Notes under the pieces: generated by a model
What the model was told of the DNA's origin: nothing
The model's database searches: none
The model's input: the letters and a program-made list of their open reading frames with translations, nothing else
Shown: one piece after another, positions 12,482 to 25,087 of the stretch
How the letters are laid out: each line of letters starts with the position of its first letter
Position numbering within the stretch: position 1 is the stretch's first letter
From: Prunus persica
Taxonomy: Eukaryota; Streptophyta; Magnoliopsida; Rosales; Rosaceae
Assembly: GCF_000346465.2 (NCBI RefSeq)
Contig: NC_034015.1
Span: forward strand, 20,646,462-20,710,461
Length of the DNA: 64,000 bases
Reading direction: 5' to 3'
Program-made: the position numbers and the translations under genes

Positions 12482-13165
12482 ATGAGCTGGGCAGGAGGAG
12501 ATTGGATGTGTGGTGCATGCCAGCACTTGAATTTTAAGAAGCGCGACACATGCCAACGTTGCGAGTACCCCAAGTATGGTGGCCCTGATCCATCAACATA
12601 TATATGCAACAGGACGGAGGTGTTGGCAGGGGACTGGTACTGCAACTGTGGAACTCACAACTATGCCAGCAGACCCAATTGCTTTAGATGTAGTGCAATG
12701 AAAAGTGACTATGGCGGTGCCTATAGCATGATGCCTTCTGCTGCCTATGGATCTGATGGCAGTTCCCCACCTGGATGGAAATCTGGTGACTGGATGTGCA
12801 ATAGGTAAGCAGCAACCTCTCATCCATTCTTTGATTTTGTTCTTGAAAATTAGCCTGCATTGTTCCACAGCCTATATCACTTTCCTTCTGTGAATAAGGT
12901 TCAATTTAATTAGATAAGAAACATGTGTACTGGTAGCTGGTAATGTCATTTCTCTTGAGTTTTCTAATCCGGGGGTATTTTGAATGGAGCAGAGTTGGAT
13001 GTGGAGTGCACAATTACGCGAGTCGGACAGAATGCTTCAAATGCAAAACACCAAGAGATTATGGTAAGCAGCCTTCAAAATTACCATATGTTAATTTATG
13101 AACACAAATTAAAAAAGGGGCTCAGCTCATGATTTGCAAATGTTTACTTGGTTGCAGGTCTGTAA
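12482..13165 (+). CDS. small RanBP2-type (NZF) zinc-finger protein, three fingers
   Basis: Three coding exons, 12482-12804, 12993-13063 and 13158-13165, give 133 residues. Introns have GT/AG ends and the frame is kept. Finger 1 has W8, C10, C13, C24 and C27. Finger 2 has W52, C54, C56, C67 and C70 with HNYASRPNCFRC. Finger 3 has W105, C106, C111, C122 and C125 and is split by intron 1. A Gly/Ser/Tyr-rich linker (77-100) joins fingers 2 and 3. Short three-finger proteins of this kind are a known plant family (At5g25490, At3g15680 and At2g26695 type); RanBP2 fingers bind single-stranded RNA or ubiquitin, and an RNA-binding role is the usual inference. A 5' UTR intron probably runs from about 12279 to 12470 (GTGCGC donor, ATGCAG acceptor). 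The last exon codes for only two residues. The gene is the only one between the two 722 bp arrays. Confidence 0.88.
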
Positions 13166-13499
13166 CACATGCTCTATTTTGATCAAGTGGTGCTGTTGAA
13201 GAAAATGGAGTGTAGAAGACTCTCTTATGCACCATCTTCATCATATCTCTTTTCGCACTGATCCCTCGTCAAATGCTGTCTATTTTTTTTCCTCTACTTT
13301 TCTTTTTAGAGAAAAATAAGCTTAGGTTGATCATGGTTGAAGGCACATTTGCACAGGCATAGCCATTCCACTGACAACTGTATTAGGGAGGGTTTTCTAG
13401 ATTCATGTTGCAAGGAAGGTGCTCTTCCATGAATCCCAGAAATCCCTTCTTCTCTCTCTCTAGTTTTAAATTAATGGAGTAACTAAGTTTGTCTGTACC

Positions 13500-13552
<53 letters not shown>

Positions 13553-15290
13553 GTTGTGTGTGTGTGGGGAACATGCAAAATTGATAATGCATTACTACTT
13601 TTGTCATGAGATGGTCCAACATTGGCAGTGGCTACAAAGATCGACAGAGAAATTCAAAAAAAAAAAAAAGAAGAAGAAGAGAAAACAGATATTAGATTCA
13701 AGGAATCTCTTTGAGTTGTTCACTTTAAAGGCCTTCTCTCACTGCAATAATTTATCATCCCTTTAAGCATCAAATATCCAAGAAACAAATAATTATGCAG
13801 ATAAGAACCAGATGCTCTGATTCAATAAAGCATAGATGCAATGCAATATGGAAGTTCAAAGTGATTCAAATTCAACTTTTTCCCTGGAAAAGCTTTTGCA
13901 TTTCATTTGATGGCAAAGCAAAGCACACAAAAATGAACCTCAACGTCATGCGAAGTAGCTAGAAAGACGAGTTCATGCCATTGGATTCTATGTTTTGTGC
14001 TAAATGATAAAATTTTCAACTTCCAACTACGCAGCTTCTGGTGAATTAGTTCCCCCAGCAGATTACGCAGACTTTAAATTTACTTTCAGCTTTTCTTTTT
14101 CCTCTTTTGGTATCATACTCCAGGAAAAGGTTCCAAGCTAAAGATCATATATATATCACGTTCTTCTCCATTCTGAGAAACCATCTGTCTGCATAATACA
14201 TGGTCTCTCTGGATCCCATTGAATTTCATTCGGAGGAGGAACCTTATGAAGATCGTATTGATTCATATAACAAAAATACAGGATTAACCGAGTCCGTGTA
14301 TTAATTCAAGTAATCTAAATTAAAAACATGGCCCAAAATACATGCATTCTTGATACTACATTGTTGCTGTCAATTACATAGCTCTTGTTCTGAAAATTTA
14401 CTTATTGTCCAATGAAGTCTGCTTTGTCAAACTTGGTCAAAATTCTGCATAAATAAAGCCTGCTTTGTCCAATGAAGGAGAATACTATTTCTGGCTTTAT
14501 ACAGATGCCAAAAAAACAAAGACAAAACTCCAGCCATGTTATATGACGCAGCACAAGCAACAAGTAACAAAAAATCTGGATTCCACCAGAAAGTAAGAGT
14601 AACTCTCTTAGAATAATTTGATTAAAATCTGAGATAATGAAAAACGACAGACAAGCCTGTCTAAATACACCATTATCAACCCTTGAACTGAAAAAACAGA
14701 ATTAATTCGGAGACTTAACTACGTAACTCCGAAATTGAAAACAGAATTTATTCGGATAATTAAAAAACTTTGAAAGCAGTTTTGGAAGGCCAAACGACCT
14801 CAGAACGCCAAAATCCATCATACATCACGGCATCGCTGTGAGTTTGACTTGTGGCGTCGTTCCCTTTTCGAAATGGTATTTTGCGTCCTAATCAGAGCTC
14901 GGACGACAAATCTGCAAATTCCTCCTACATCCTTTTTCTAGCTCAACCGCGATAAAATCTGCCATCTGTTCCACATCAGTTATACCAACAAGAAAAATTT
15001 GAGCCATATTATATTATTTCCATTGTCAAATAACAGGGATGGCAAAAGTCATGCACAAAGATATTTATATCAGGCAGCCCCAAAAATGAACTGCTATGAT
15101 TCATGCCATCAGGGGGGGAGACACACCATCTGGGATATGGCAAAAGTCATGCACCATAAACTACTTGATTTGTTCAATTAGCTAAACGGCCTCACCATTA
15201 ATCACTTTTTTAACTTTATCATCAGTCACTTTTTGCCAACTCCTTGTTTTATTGATCAATCAAATTTGATTTGTTTGAGGACCATCATTA
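13166..15290. other. 3' region and intergenic DNA between the zinc-finger gene and array 2
   Basis: No coding region is supported. The first few hundred bases are probably the 3' UTR. It contains a pure TC dinucleotide run at about 13504-13551, an A-run near 13656-13668, and a short direct repeat (ATGGCAAAAGTCATGCAC near 15040 and 15136). The right edge is the abrupt start of array 2. Confidence 0.55.
13504..13551. repeat. TC/GA microsatellite
   Basis: About 24 uninterrupted TC dinucleotides in the 3' region of the zinc-finger gene. Likely length-polymorphic. Confidence 0.95.
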
Positions 15291-16629
15291 TCTATCCCGA
15301 CGAAAATATCTATGCCGACGAAATTTCGTCGGGGGAAACCTAATCCGGCAAATTTCGTCGGCATAGACCTATGCCGACGAAATTTTGTCGCGAGAGGTTT
15401 TTATTTTTATTTTTTATTTATATTTAAAAAATTTTGAAAATTATTATTATTTTTTCTTTTCATAATTACATTCATTAGTAATTATGTTCTAACAATTATT
15501 TATCTAGTGAATAATTAGTATTAAATATTTTAATTAACATCATAAGTGATATTACTTAATAAATAGTATTTAGTTGTTAAAATTTTTGAATTTGATAAAA
15601 TTCTTAATACCCATATTATACGTATTTTTCAATAGTACCTCCGTATACGTCTTAAAGACTCGGTATAATGAAAGCAAACGTATTGTACACGTACGCACGT
15701 ATTTGAATGATTATTTAATTCAAAACAATTAATTACTATTTACCAAGTAATTTACGAAATTGAGTAAAATATTTAAATATTCACTAAGGAAATAATAATT
15801 AAAACATAATCACTAATTAAAGTAATTAAAAAAGGGCTAAGGTATTGAATTGAAGAAGTTGGCCCAAAAGCAAAAGCAAAGAAACAAATTTTAAATTTTA
15901 AACTTTTTTTTTTTTTTTTTTTTTTTAAAAAAAAAAGTAAAAATTTAAAATAAAAAAAAAAAAAAAGGAACACAACCTCTCCCGACGAAATTTCGTCGGC
16001 ACAAGTGCACAGATCTATCCCGACGAAAATATCTATGCCGACGAAATTTCGTCGGGGGAAACCTAATCCGGCAAATTTCGTCGGCATAGACCTATGCCGA
16101 CGAAATTTTGTCGCGAGAGGTTTTTATTTTTATTTTTTATTTATATTTAAAAAATTTTGAAAATTATTATTATTTTTTCTTTTCATAATTACATTCATTA
16201 GTAATTATGTTCTAACAATTATTTATCTAGTGAATAATTAGTATTAAATATTTTAATTAACATCATAAGTGATATTACTTAATAAATAGTATTTAGTTGT
16301 TAAAATTTTTGAATTTGATAAAATTCTTAATACCCATATTATACGTATTTTTCAATAGTACCTCCGTATACGTCTTAAAGACTCGGTATAATGAAAGCAA
16401 ACGTATTGTACACGTACGCACGTATTTGAATGATTATTTAATTCAAAACAATTAATTACTATTTACCAAGTAATTTACGAAATTGAGTAAAATATTTAAA
16501 TATTCACTAAGGAAATAATAATTAAAACATAATCCCTAATTAAAGTAATTAAAAAAGGGCTAAGGTATTGAATTGAAGAAGTTGGCCCAAAAGCAAAAGC
16601 AAAGAAACAAATTTTAAATTTTAAACTTT

Positions 16630-16660
<31 letters not shown>

Positions 16661-17350
16661 GTAAAAATTTAAAATAAAAAAAAAAAAAAAGGAACACAAC
16701 CTCTCCCGACGAAATTTCGTCGGCACAAGTGCACAGATCTATCCCGACGAAAATATCTATGCCGACGAAATTTCGTCGGGGGAAACCTAATCCGGCAAAT
16801 TTCGTCGGCATAGACCTATGCCGACGAAATTTTGTCGCGAGAGGTTTTTATTTTTATTTTTTATTTATATTTAAAAAATTTTGAAAATTATTATTATTTT
16901 TTCTTTTCATAATTACATTCATTAGTAATTATGTTCTAACAATTATTTATCTAGTGAATAATTAGTATTAAATATTTTAATTAACATCATAAGTGATATT
17001 ACTTAATAAATAGTATTTAGTTGTTAAAATTTTTGAATTTGATAAAATTCTTAATACCCATATTATACGTATTTTTCAATAGTACCTCCGTATACGTCTT
17101 AAAGACTCGGTATAATGAAAGCAAACGTATTGTACACGTACGCACGTATTTGAATGATTATTTAATTCAAAACAATTAATTACTATTTACCAAGTAATTT
17201 ACGAAATTGAGTAAAATATTTAAATATTCACTAAGGAAATAATAATTAAAACATAATCACTAATTAAAGTAATTAAAAAAGGGCTAAGGTATTGAATTGA
17301 AGAAGTTGGCCCAAAAGCAAAAGCAAAGAAACAAATTTTAAATTTTAAAC

Positions 17351-17382
<32 letters not shown>

Positions 17383-20238
17383 AAGTAAAAATTTAAAATA
17401 AAAAAAAAAAAAAAGGAACACAACCTCTCCCGACGAAATTTCGTCGGCACAAGTGCACAGATCTATCCCGACGAAAATATCTATGCCGACGAAATTTCGT
17501 CGGGGGAAACCTAATCCGGCAAATTTCGTCGGCATAGACCTATGCCGACGAAATTTTGTCGCGAGAGGTTTTTATTTTTATTTTTTATTTATATTTAAAA
17601 AATTTTGAAAATTATTATTATTTTTTCTTTTCATAATTACATTCATTAGTAATTATGTTCTAACAATTATTTATCTAGTGAATAATTAGTATTAAATATT
17701 TTAATTAACATCATAAGTGATATTACTTAATAAATAGTATTTAGTTGTTAAAATTTTTGAATTTGATAAAATTCTTAATACCCATATTATACGTATTTTT
17801 CAATAGTACCTCCGTATACGTCTTAAAGACTCGGTATAATGAAAGCAAACGTATTGTACACGTACGCACGTATTTGAATGATTATTTAATTCAAAACAAT
17901 TAATTACTATTTACCAAGTAATTTACGAAATTGAGTAAAATATTTAAATATTCACTAAGGAAATAATAATTAAAACATAATCACTAATTAAAGTAATTAA
18001 AAAAGGGCTAAGGTATTGAATTGAAGAAGTTGGCCCAAAAGCAAAAGCAAAGAAACAAATTTTAAATTTTAAACTTTTTTTTTTTTTTTTTTTTTTTAAA
18101 AAAAAAAGTAAAAATTTAAAATAAAAAAAAAAAAAAGGAACACAACCTCTCCCGACGAAATTTCGTCGGCACAAGTGCACAGATCTATCCCGACGAAAAT
18201 ATCTATGCCGACGAAATTTCGTCGGGGGAAACCTAATCCGGCAAATTTCGTCGGCATAGACCTATGCCGACGAAATTTTGTCGCGAGAGGTTTTTATTTT
18301 TATTTTTTATTTATATTTAAAAAATTTTGAAAATTATTATTATTTTTTCTTTTCATAATTACATTCATTAGTAATTATGTTCTAACAATTATTTATCTAG
18401 TGAATAATTAGTATTAAATATTTTAATTAACATCATAAGTGATATTACTTAATAAATAGTATTTAGTTGTTAAAATTTTTGAATTTGATAAAATTCTTAA
18501 TACCCATATTATACGTATTTTTCAATAGTACCTCCGTATACGTCTTAAAGACTCGGTATAATGAAAGCAAACGTATTGTACACGTACGCACGTATTTGAA
18601 TGATTATTTAATTCAAAACAATTAATTACTATTTACCAAGTAATTTACGAAATTGAGTAAAATATTTAAATATTCACTAAGGAAATAATAATTAAAACAT
18701 AATCACTAATTAAAGTAATTAAAAAAGGGCTAAGGTATTGAATTGAAGAAGTTGGCCCAAAAGCAAAAGCAAAGAAAACAAATTTTAAATGTTAAACTTT
18801 TTTTTTTTTTTTTTTATTTAAAAAAAAAAAGTAAAAATTTAAAATAAAAAAAAAAAAAAGGAACACAACCTCTCCCGAGGAAATTTCGTCGGCACAAGTG
18901 CACAGATCTATCCCGACGAAAATATCTATGCCGACGAAATTTCGTCGGGGGAAACCTAATCCGGCAAATTTCGTCGGCATAGACCTATGCCGACGAAATT
19001 TTGTCGCGAGAGGTTTTTATTTTTATTTTTTATTTATATTTAAAAAATTTTGAAAATTATTATTATTTTTTCTTTTCATAATTACATTCATTAGTAATTA
19101 TGTTCTAACAATTATTTATCTAGTGAATAATTAGTATTAAATATTTTAATTAACATCATAAGTGATATTACTTAATAAATAGTATTTAGTTGTTAAAATT
19201 TTTGAATTTGATAAAATTCTTAATACCCATATTATACGTATTTTCAATAGTACCTCCGTATACGTCTTAAAGACTCGGTATAATGAAAGCAAACGTATTG
19301 TACACGTACGCACGTATTTGAATGATTATTTAATTCAAAACAATTAATTACTATTTACCAAGTAATTTACGAAATTGAGTAAAATATTTAAATATTCACT
19401 AAGGAAATAATAATTAAAACATAATCACTAATTAAAGTAATTAAAAAAGGGCTAAGGTATTGAATTGAAGAAGTTGGCCCAAAAGCAAAAGCAAAGAAAC
19501 AAATTTTAAATTTTAAACTTTTTTTTTTTTTTTTTTTTTTTAAAAAAAAAAGTAAAAATTTAAAATAAAAAAAAAAAAAAGGAACACAACCTCTCCCGAC
19601 GAAATTTCGTCGGCACAAGTGCACAGATCTATCCCGACGAAAATATCTATGCCGACGAAATTTCGTCGGGGGAAACCTAATCCGGCAAATTTCGTCGGCA
19701 TAGACCTATGCCGACGAAATTTTGTCGCGAGAGGTTTTTATTTTTATTTTTTATTTATATTTAAAAAATTTTGAAAATTATTATTATTTTTTCTTTTCAT
19801 AATTACATTCATTAGTAATTATGTTCTAACAATTATTTATCTAGTGAATAATTAGTATTAAATATTTTAATTAACATCATAAGTGATATTACTTAATAAA
19901 TAGTATTTAGTTGTTAAAATTTTTGAATTTGATAAAATCTTAATACCCATATTATACGTATTTTTCAATAGTACCTCCGTATACGTCTTAAAGACTCGGT
20001 ATAATGAAAGCAAACGTATTGTACACGTACGCACGTATTTGAATGATTATTTAATTCAAAACAATTAATTACTATTTACCAAGTAATTTACGAAATTGAG
20101 TAAAATATTTAAATATTCACTAAGGAAATAATAATTAAAACATAATCCCTAATTAAAGTAATTAAAAAAGGGGTAAGGTATTGAATTGAAGAAGTTGGCC
20201 CAAAAGCAAAAGCAAAGAAACAAATTTTAAATTTTAAA

Positions 20239-20272
<34 letters not shown>

Positions 20273-20965
20273 AGTAAAAATTTAAAATAAAAAAAAAAAA
20301 AAAGGAACACAACCTCTCCCGACGAAATTTCGTCGGCACAAGTGCACAGATCTATCCCGACGAAAATATCTATGCCGACGAAATTTCGTCGGGGGAAACC
20401 TAATCCGGCAAATTTCGTCGGCATAGACCTATGCCGACGAAATTTGTCGCGAGAGGTTTTTATTTTTATTTTTTATTTATATTTAAAAAATTTTGAAAAT
20501 TATTATTATTTTTTCTTTTCATAATTACATTCATTAGTAATTATGTTCTAACAATTATTTATCTAGTGAATAATTAGTATTAAATATTTTAATTAACATC
20601 ATAAGTGATATTACTTAATAAATAGTATTTAGTTGTTAAAATTTTTGAATTTGATAAAATTCTTAATACCCATATTATACGTATTTTTCAATAGTACCTC
20701 CGTATACGTCTTAAAGACTCGGTATAATGAAAGCAAACGTATTGTACACGTACGCACGTATTTGAATGATTATTTAATTCTAAACAATTAATTTCTATTT
20801 ACCAAGTAATTTACGAAATTGAGTAAAATATTTAAATTTTCACTAAGGAAATAATAATTAAAACATAATCACTAATTAAAGTAATTAAAAAAGGGGTAAG
20901 GTATTGAATTGAAGAAGTTGGCCCAAAAGCAAAAGCAAAGAAACAAATTTTAAATTTTAAACTTT

Positions 20966-20996
<31 letters not shown>

Positions 20997-22372
20997 GTAA
21001 AAATTTAAAATAAAAAAAAAAAAAAGGAACACAACCTCTCCCGACGAAATTTCGTCGGCACAAGTGCACAGATCTATCCCGACGAAAATATCTATGCCGA
21101 CGAAATTTCGTCGGGGGAAACCTAATCCGGCAAATTTCGTCGGCATAGACCTATGCCGACGAAATTTTGTCGCGAGAGGTTTTTATTTTTATTTTTTATT
21201 TATATTTAAAAAATTTTGAAAATTATTATTATTTTTTCTTTTCATAATTACATTCATTAGTAATTATGTTCTAACAATTATTTATCTAGTGAATAATTAG
21301 TATTAAATATTTTAATTAACATCATAAGTGATATTACTTAATAAATAGTATTTAGTTGTTAAAATTTTTGAATTTGATAAAATTATTAATACCCATATTA
21401 TACGTATTTTTCAATAGTACCTCCGTATACGTCTTAAAGACTCGGTATAAGGAAAGCAAACTTATTGTACACGTACGCATGTATTTTAATGATTATTTAA
21501 TTCAAAACAATTAATTACTATTTACCAAGTAATTTACGAAATTGAGTAAAATATTTAAATATTCACTAAGGAAATAATAATTAAAACATAATCACTAATT
21601 AAAGTAATTAAAAAAGAGCTAAGGTATTGAATTGAAGAAGTTGGCCCAAAAGCAAAAGCAAAGAAACAAATTTTAAATTTTAAATTTTTTATAAAAAAAA
21701 AAAAAAAAAAAAGGAACACAACCTCTCCCGACGAAATTTCGTCGGCACAAGTGCACAGATCTATCCCGACGAAAATATCTATGCCGACGAAATTTCGTCG
21801 GGGGAAACCTAATCCGGCAAATTTCGTCGGCATAGACCTATGCCGACGAAATTTTGTCGCGAGAGGTTTTCATTTTTATTTTTTATTTATATTTAAAAAA
21901 TTTTGAAAATTATTATTATTTTTTCTTTTCATAATTACATTCATTAGTAATTATGTTCTAACAATTATTTATCTAGTGAATAATTAGTATTAAATATTTT
22001 AATTAACATCATAAGTGATATTACTTAATAAATAGTATTTAGTTGTTAAAATTTTTGAATTTGATAAAATTCTTAATACCCATATTATACGTATTTTTCA
22101 ATAGTACCTCCGTATACGTCTTAAAGACTCGGTATAATGAAAGCAAACGTATTGTACACGTACGCACGTATTTGAATGATTATTTAATTCAAAACAATTA
22201 ATTACTATTTACCAAGTAATTTACGAAATTGAGTAAAATATTTAAATATTCACTAAGGAAATAATAATTAAAACATAATCACTAATTAAAGTAATTAAAA
22301 AAGGGCTAAGGTATTGAATTGAAGAAGTTGGCCCAAAAGCAAAAGCAAAGAAACAAATTTTAAATTTTAAAC

Positions 22373-22403
<31 letters not shown>

Positions 22404-24128
22404 AAAGTAAAAATTTAAAATAAAAAAAAAAAAAAGGAACACAACCTCTCCCGACGAAATTTCGTCGGCACAAGTGCACAGATCTATCCCGACGAAAATA
22501 TCTATGCCGACGCAATTTCGTCGGGGAAAACCTAATCCGGTAAATTTTGTCGGCATAGACCTATGCCGACGAAATTTTGTCGCGAGAGGTTTTTATTTTT
22601 ATTTTTTATTTATATTTAAAAAATTTTGAAAATTATTATTATTTTTTCTTTTCATAATTATATTCATTAGTAATTATGTTCTAACAATTATTTATCTAGT
22701 GAATAATTAGTATTAAATATTTTAATTAACATCGTAAGTGATATTACTTAATAAATAGTATTTAGTTGTTAAAATTTTTGAATTTGATAAAATTATTAAT
22801 ACCCATATTATACGTATTTTTCAATAGTACCTCCGTATACGTCTTAAAGACTCGGTATAAGGAAAGCAAACGTATTGTACACGTACGCATGTATTTTAAT
22901 GATTATTTAATTCAAAACAATTAATTACTATTTACCAAGTAATTTACAAAATTGAGTAAAATATTTAAATATTCACTAAGGAAATAATAATTAAAATATA
23001 ATCACTAATTAAAGTAATTAAAAAAGGGCTAAGGTATACCTAATTACATGTATTGAATTGAAGAAGTTGGCCCAAAAGCAAAAGCAAAGAAACAAATTTT
23101 AATTTTTAATTTTTTTTTTTAAAAAAAATTTTAATTTAAAAAAACAAAAAAAAAAAAGAAAAAGGAACACAACCTCTCCCGACGAAATTTCGTCGGCACA
23201 AATGCACAGATCTATCCCGACGAAAATATCTATGCCGACGAAATTTCGTTGGGGTAAACCTAATCCGGCAAATTTTGTCGGCATAGACCTATGCCGACGA
23301 AATGTTGTCGCGAGAGGTTTTTATTTTTATTTTTTATTTATATTTAAAAAATTTTGAAAATTATTATTATTTTTTCTTTTCATAATTACATTCATTAGTA
23401 ATTATGTTCTAACAATTATTTCTCTAGTGAATAATTAGTATTAAATATTTTAATTAACATCATAAGTGATATTACTTAATAAATAGTATTTAGTTGTTAA
23501 AATTTTTGAATTTGATAAAATTCTTAATACCCATATTATACGTATTTTTTAATAGTACCTCCGTATACGTCTTAAAGACTCGGTATAATGAAAGCAAACG
23601 TATTGTACACGTACGCACATATTTTAATGATTATTTAATTCAAAACAATTAATTACTATTTACGTAATTTACGAAATTGAGTAAAATATTTAAATATTCA
23701 CTGAAGAAATAATAATTAAAACATAATCACTAATTAAAGTAATTAAAAAACGGCTAAGGTATACCTAATTACATGTATTGAATTGAAGAAGTTGGCCCAA
23801 AAGGAAAAGCAAAGAAACAAATTTTATATTTTAAATTTAAAAAAAAAATTGAAAAAAATTAAAAAAAATTAAAAAAAATTAAAAAAGGAACACAACCTCT
23901 CCCGACGAAATTTCGTCGGCACAAGTGCATAGACCTCTCCCGACGAAAAAATCTATGCCGACGAAACTTCGTCGGGAGAACCTAATCCGGCAAATTTTGT
24001 CGGCATAGACCTATGCCGACGAAATTTTGTCGCGAGAGGTTTTTATTTTTATTTTTTATTTATATTTAAAAAAATTTGAAAATTATTATTATTTTTTCTT
24101 TTCATAATTATAATTATGTTCTAACAAT
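15291..24128 (+). repeat. tandem array 2 of the same ~722 bp unit (12 full periods plus partial ends)
   Basis: The landmark recurs at 15366, 16089, 16813, 17537, 18259, 18982, 19703, 20426, 21148, 21835, 22558, 23286 and 24008; periods are 721-728 except one of 687. Unit sequence and orientation match array 1. The array starts in mid-core at 15291 and stops at 24128, about 120 bp after the last landmark. Units up to about 21.4 kb are almost uniform. From about 21.4 kb substitutions accumulate, and the last two T/A-tract regions (23030-23165 and 23755-23890) share an extra TACCTAATTACATG-type insertion and a shortened, scrambled T/A tract. This is the pattern expected when the inner part of an array is homogenised and the edge is not. 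The end lies about 370 bp from the next gene's predicted transcribed region. Confidence 0.95.
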
Positions 24129-24583
24129 AACTTGCATTGAATTATAGAAACAAGCCTCTTAAGCAAAAAAGCAGATGATAAGAACAAGTAAATGAAATAC
24201 TAAAATTTCTTTTAAATTATAAACAAATATGGGAGAGAAAGAAAGAAAGAAAGAAATGTAAAAAGGACAAAACTGGAAAAAAAAAAAAAAAAAAAAACCT
24301 AGGATGGGACACGTGCAAAGCAACAGATGGGTGGCCCACCAAAATAGCAGTCCTTGCAGGTGACCTAAGCACCTGCTGAGTGACGTGCAAATTATAAAAG
24401 GTTAAACTAAAATTACAGGCCGTAATTACTAGCCAAGTCAAGCCCTGTTAGTTTTTTTAACCCCGAAATCGCAGGGTTTTGGGACGCGTAGGGGTTTAAG
24501 GCCTTCCCACAAACTCTTCCTAGTAGTCGTGGGTGGGACTCAGGAGTCAGTACTCACCGATTTCGTTTCTCTCCTACAAAAAT
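24129..24583. other. junction and promoter region between array 2 and the first CCCH gene
   Basis: Contains a GAAA-type run at 24236-24256 and an A-run at 24279-24296. The interval probably includes the promoter and transcription start of the CCCH gene. No coding region is supported. Confidence 0.5.
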
Positions 24584-24614
24584 TAGGGTTTCTGCTTCTT
24601 GGCGGCTAGGGTTT
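24584..24614 (+). promoter_or_regulatory. two telo-box elements in the 5' region of the CCCH gene
   Basis: TAGGGTTT occurs at 24584-24591 and 24607-24614, the reverse complement of AAACCCTA. Telo-boxes near transcription starts are known in plant genes for translation and growth functions. Their position about 480 bp before the ATG, in a probable 5' UTR, supports a regulatory role by inference. Confidence 0.45.
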
Positions 24615-25087
24615 GACTCTACCCAATAAAGATTGGCTCTTTTTTAGCATATCCTATTTCTTCCATGTTATATGCTTTCCCTGTTCTTTGAAGAGTTAAT
24701 CAACTCTGTCACTCCTCTCCAACATTCCAACTTCAATTTGGGTTTTGTTATTTTATCCCCAATTCTCGTCTGGGTTTTCTTGTGACAAGTTGTGAACTTT
24801 AATCCTTCCTCTCATCAAAATCAATCTAGGTTGGTGGGCTTTGTGAAGAAAGTTTTGGCTTTTGCACAGGTTATGATCTGATCTGGGTGTTCTTGAATAG
24901 ACCCTGCGTGTTGATTTGATAATTATCTGGTACAGTTCTTTGATTCTTACTTGCTCTCATACATTAAAATTGTATAGTATTTCTTGAGACATTTAAACTT
25001 TGTAAATGTTTCCAGTTTCTTCACGCCTAAGTTTTTCATCTTTATTTGATTGATTACAGAGGGAGGTTTAAAAGTAGTTTCTGAGGC

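Noticed and set aside
2589..23284. Many 60-105 codon minus-strand frames, nearly identical, in both arrays
   Set aside because: They recur once per 722 bp unit, consist of Phe/Lys runs from the T/A tract plus palindrome-derived Arg/Gly/Ile, and vary with homopolymer length. They are by-products of the repeat, not genes.
2172..24128. Arrays as a CRISPR-like or centromeric array
   Set aside because: The whole 722 bp repeats with no unique spacers, in plant DNA among active genes; unit length and setting do not fit a CRISPR or a typical 150-180 bp centromere repeat.
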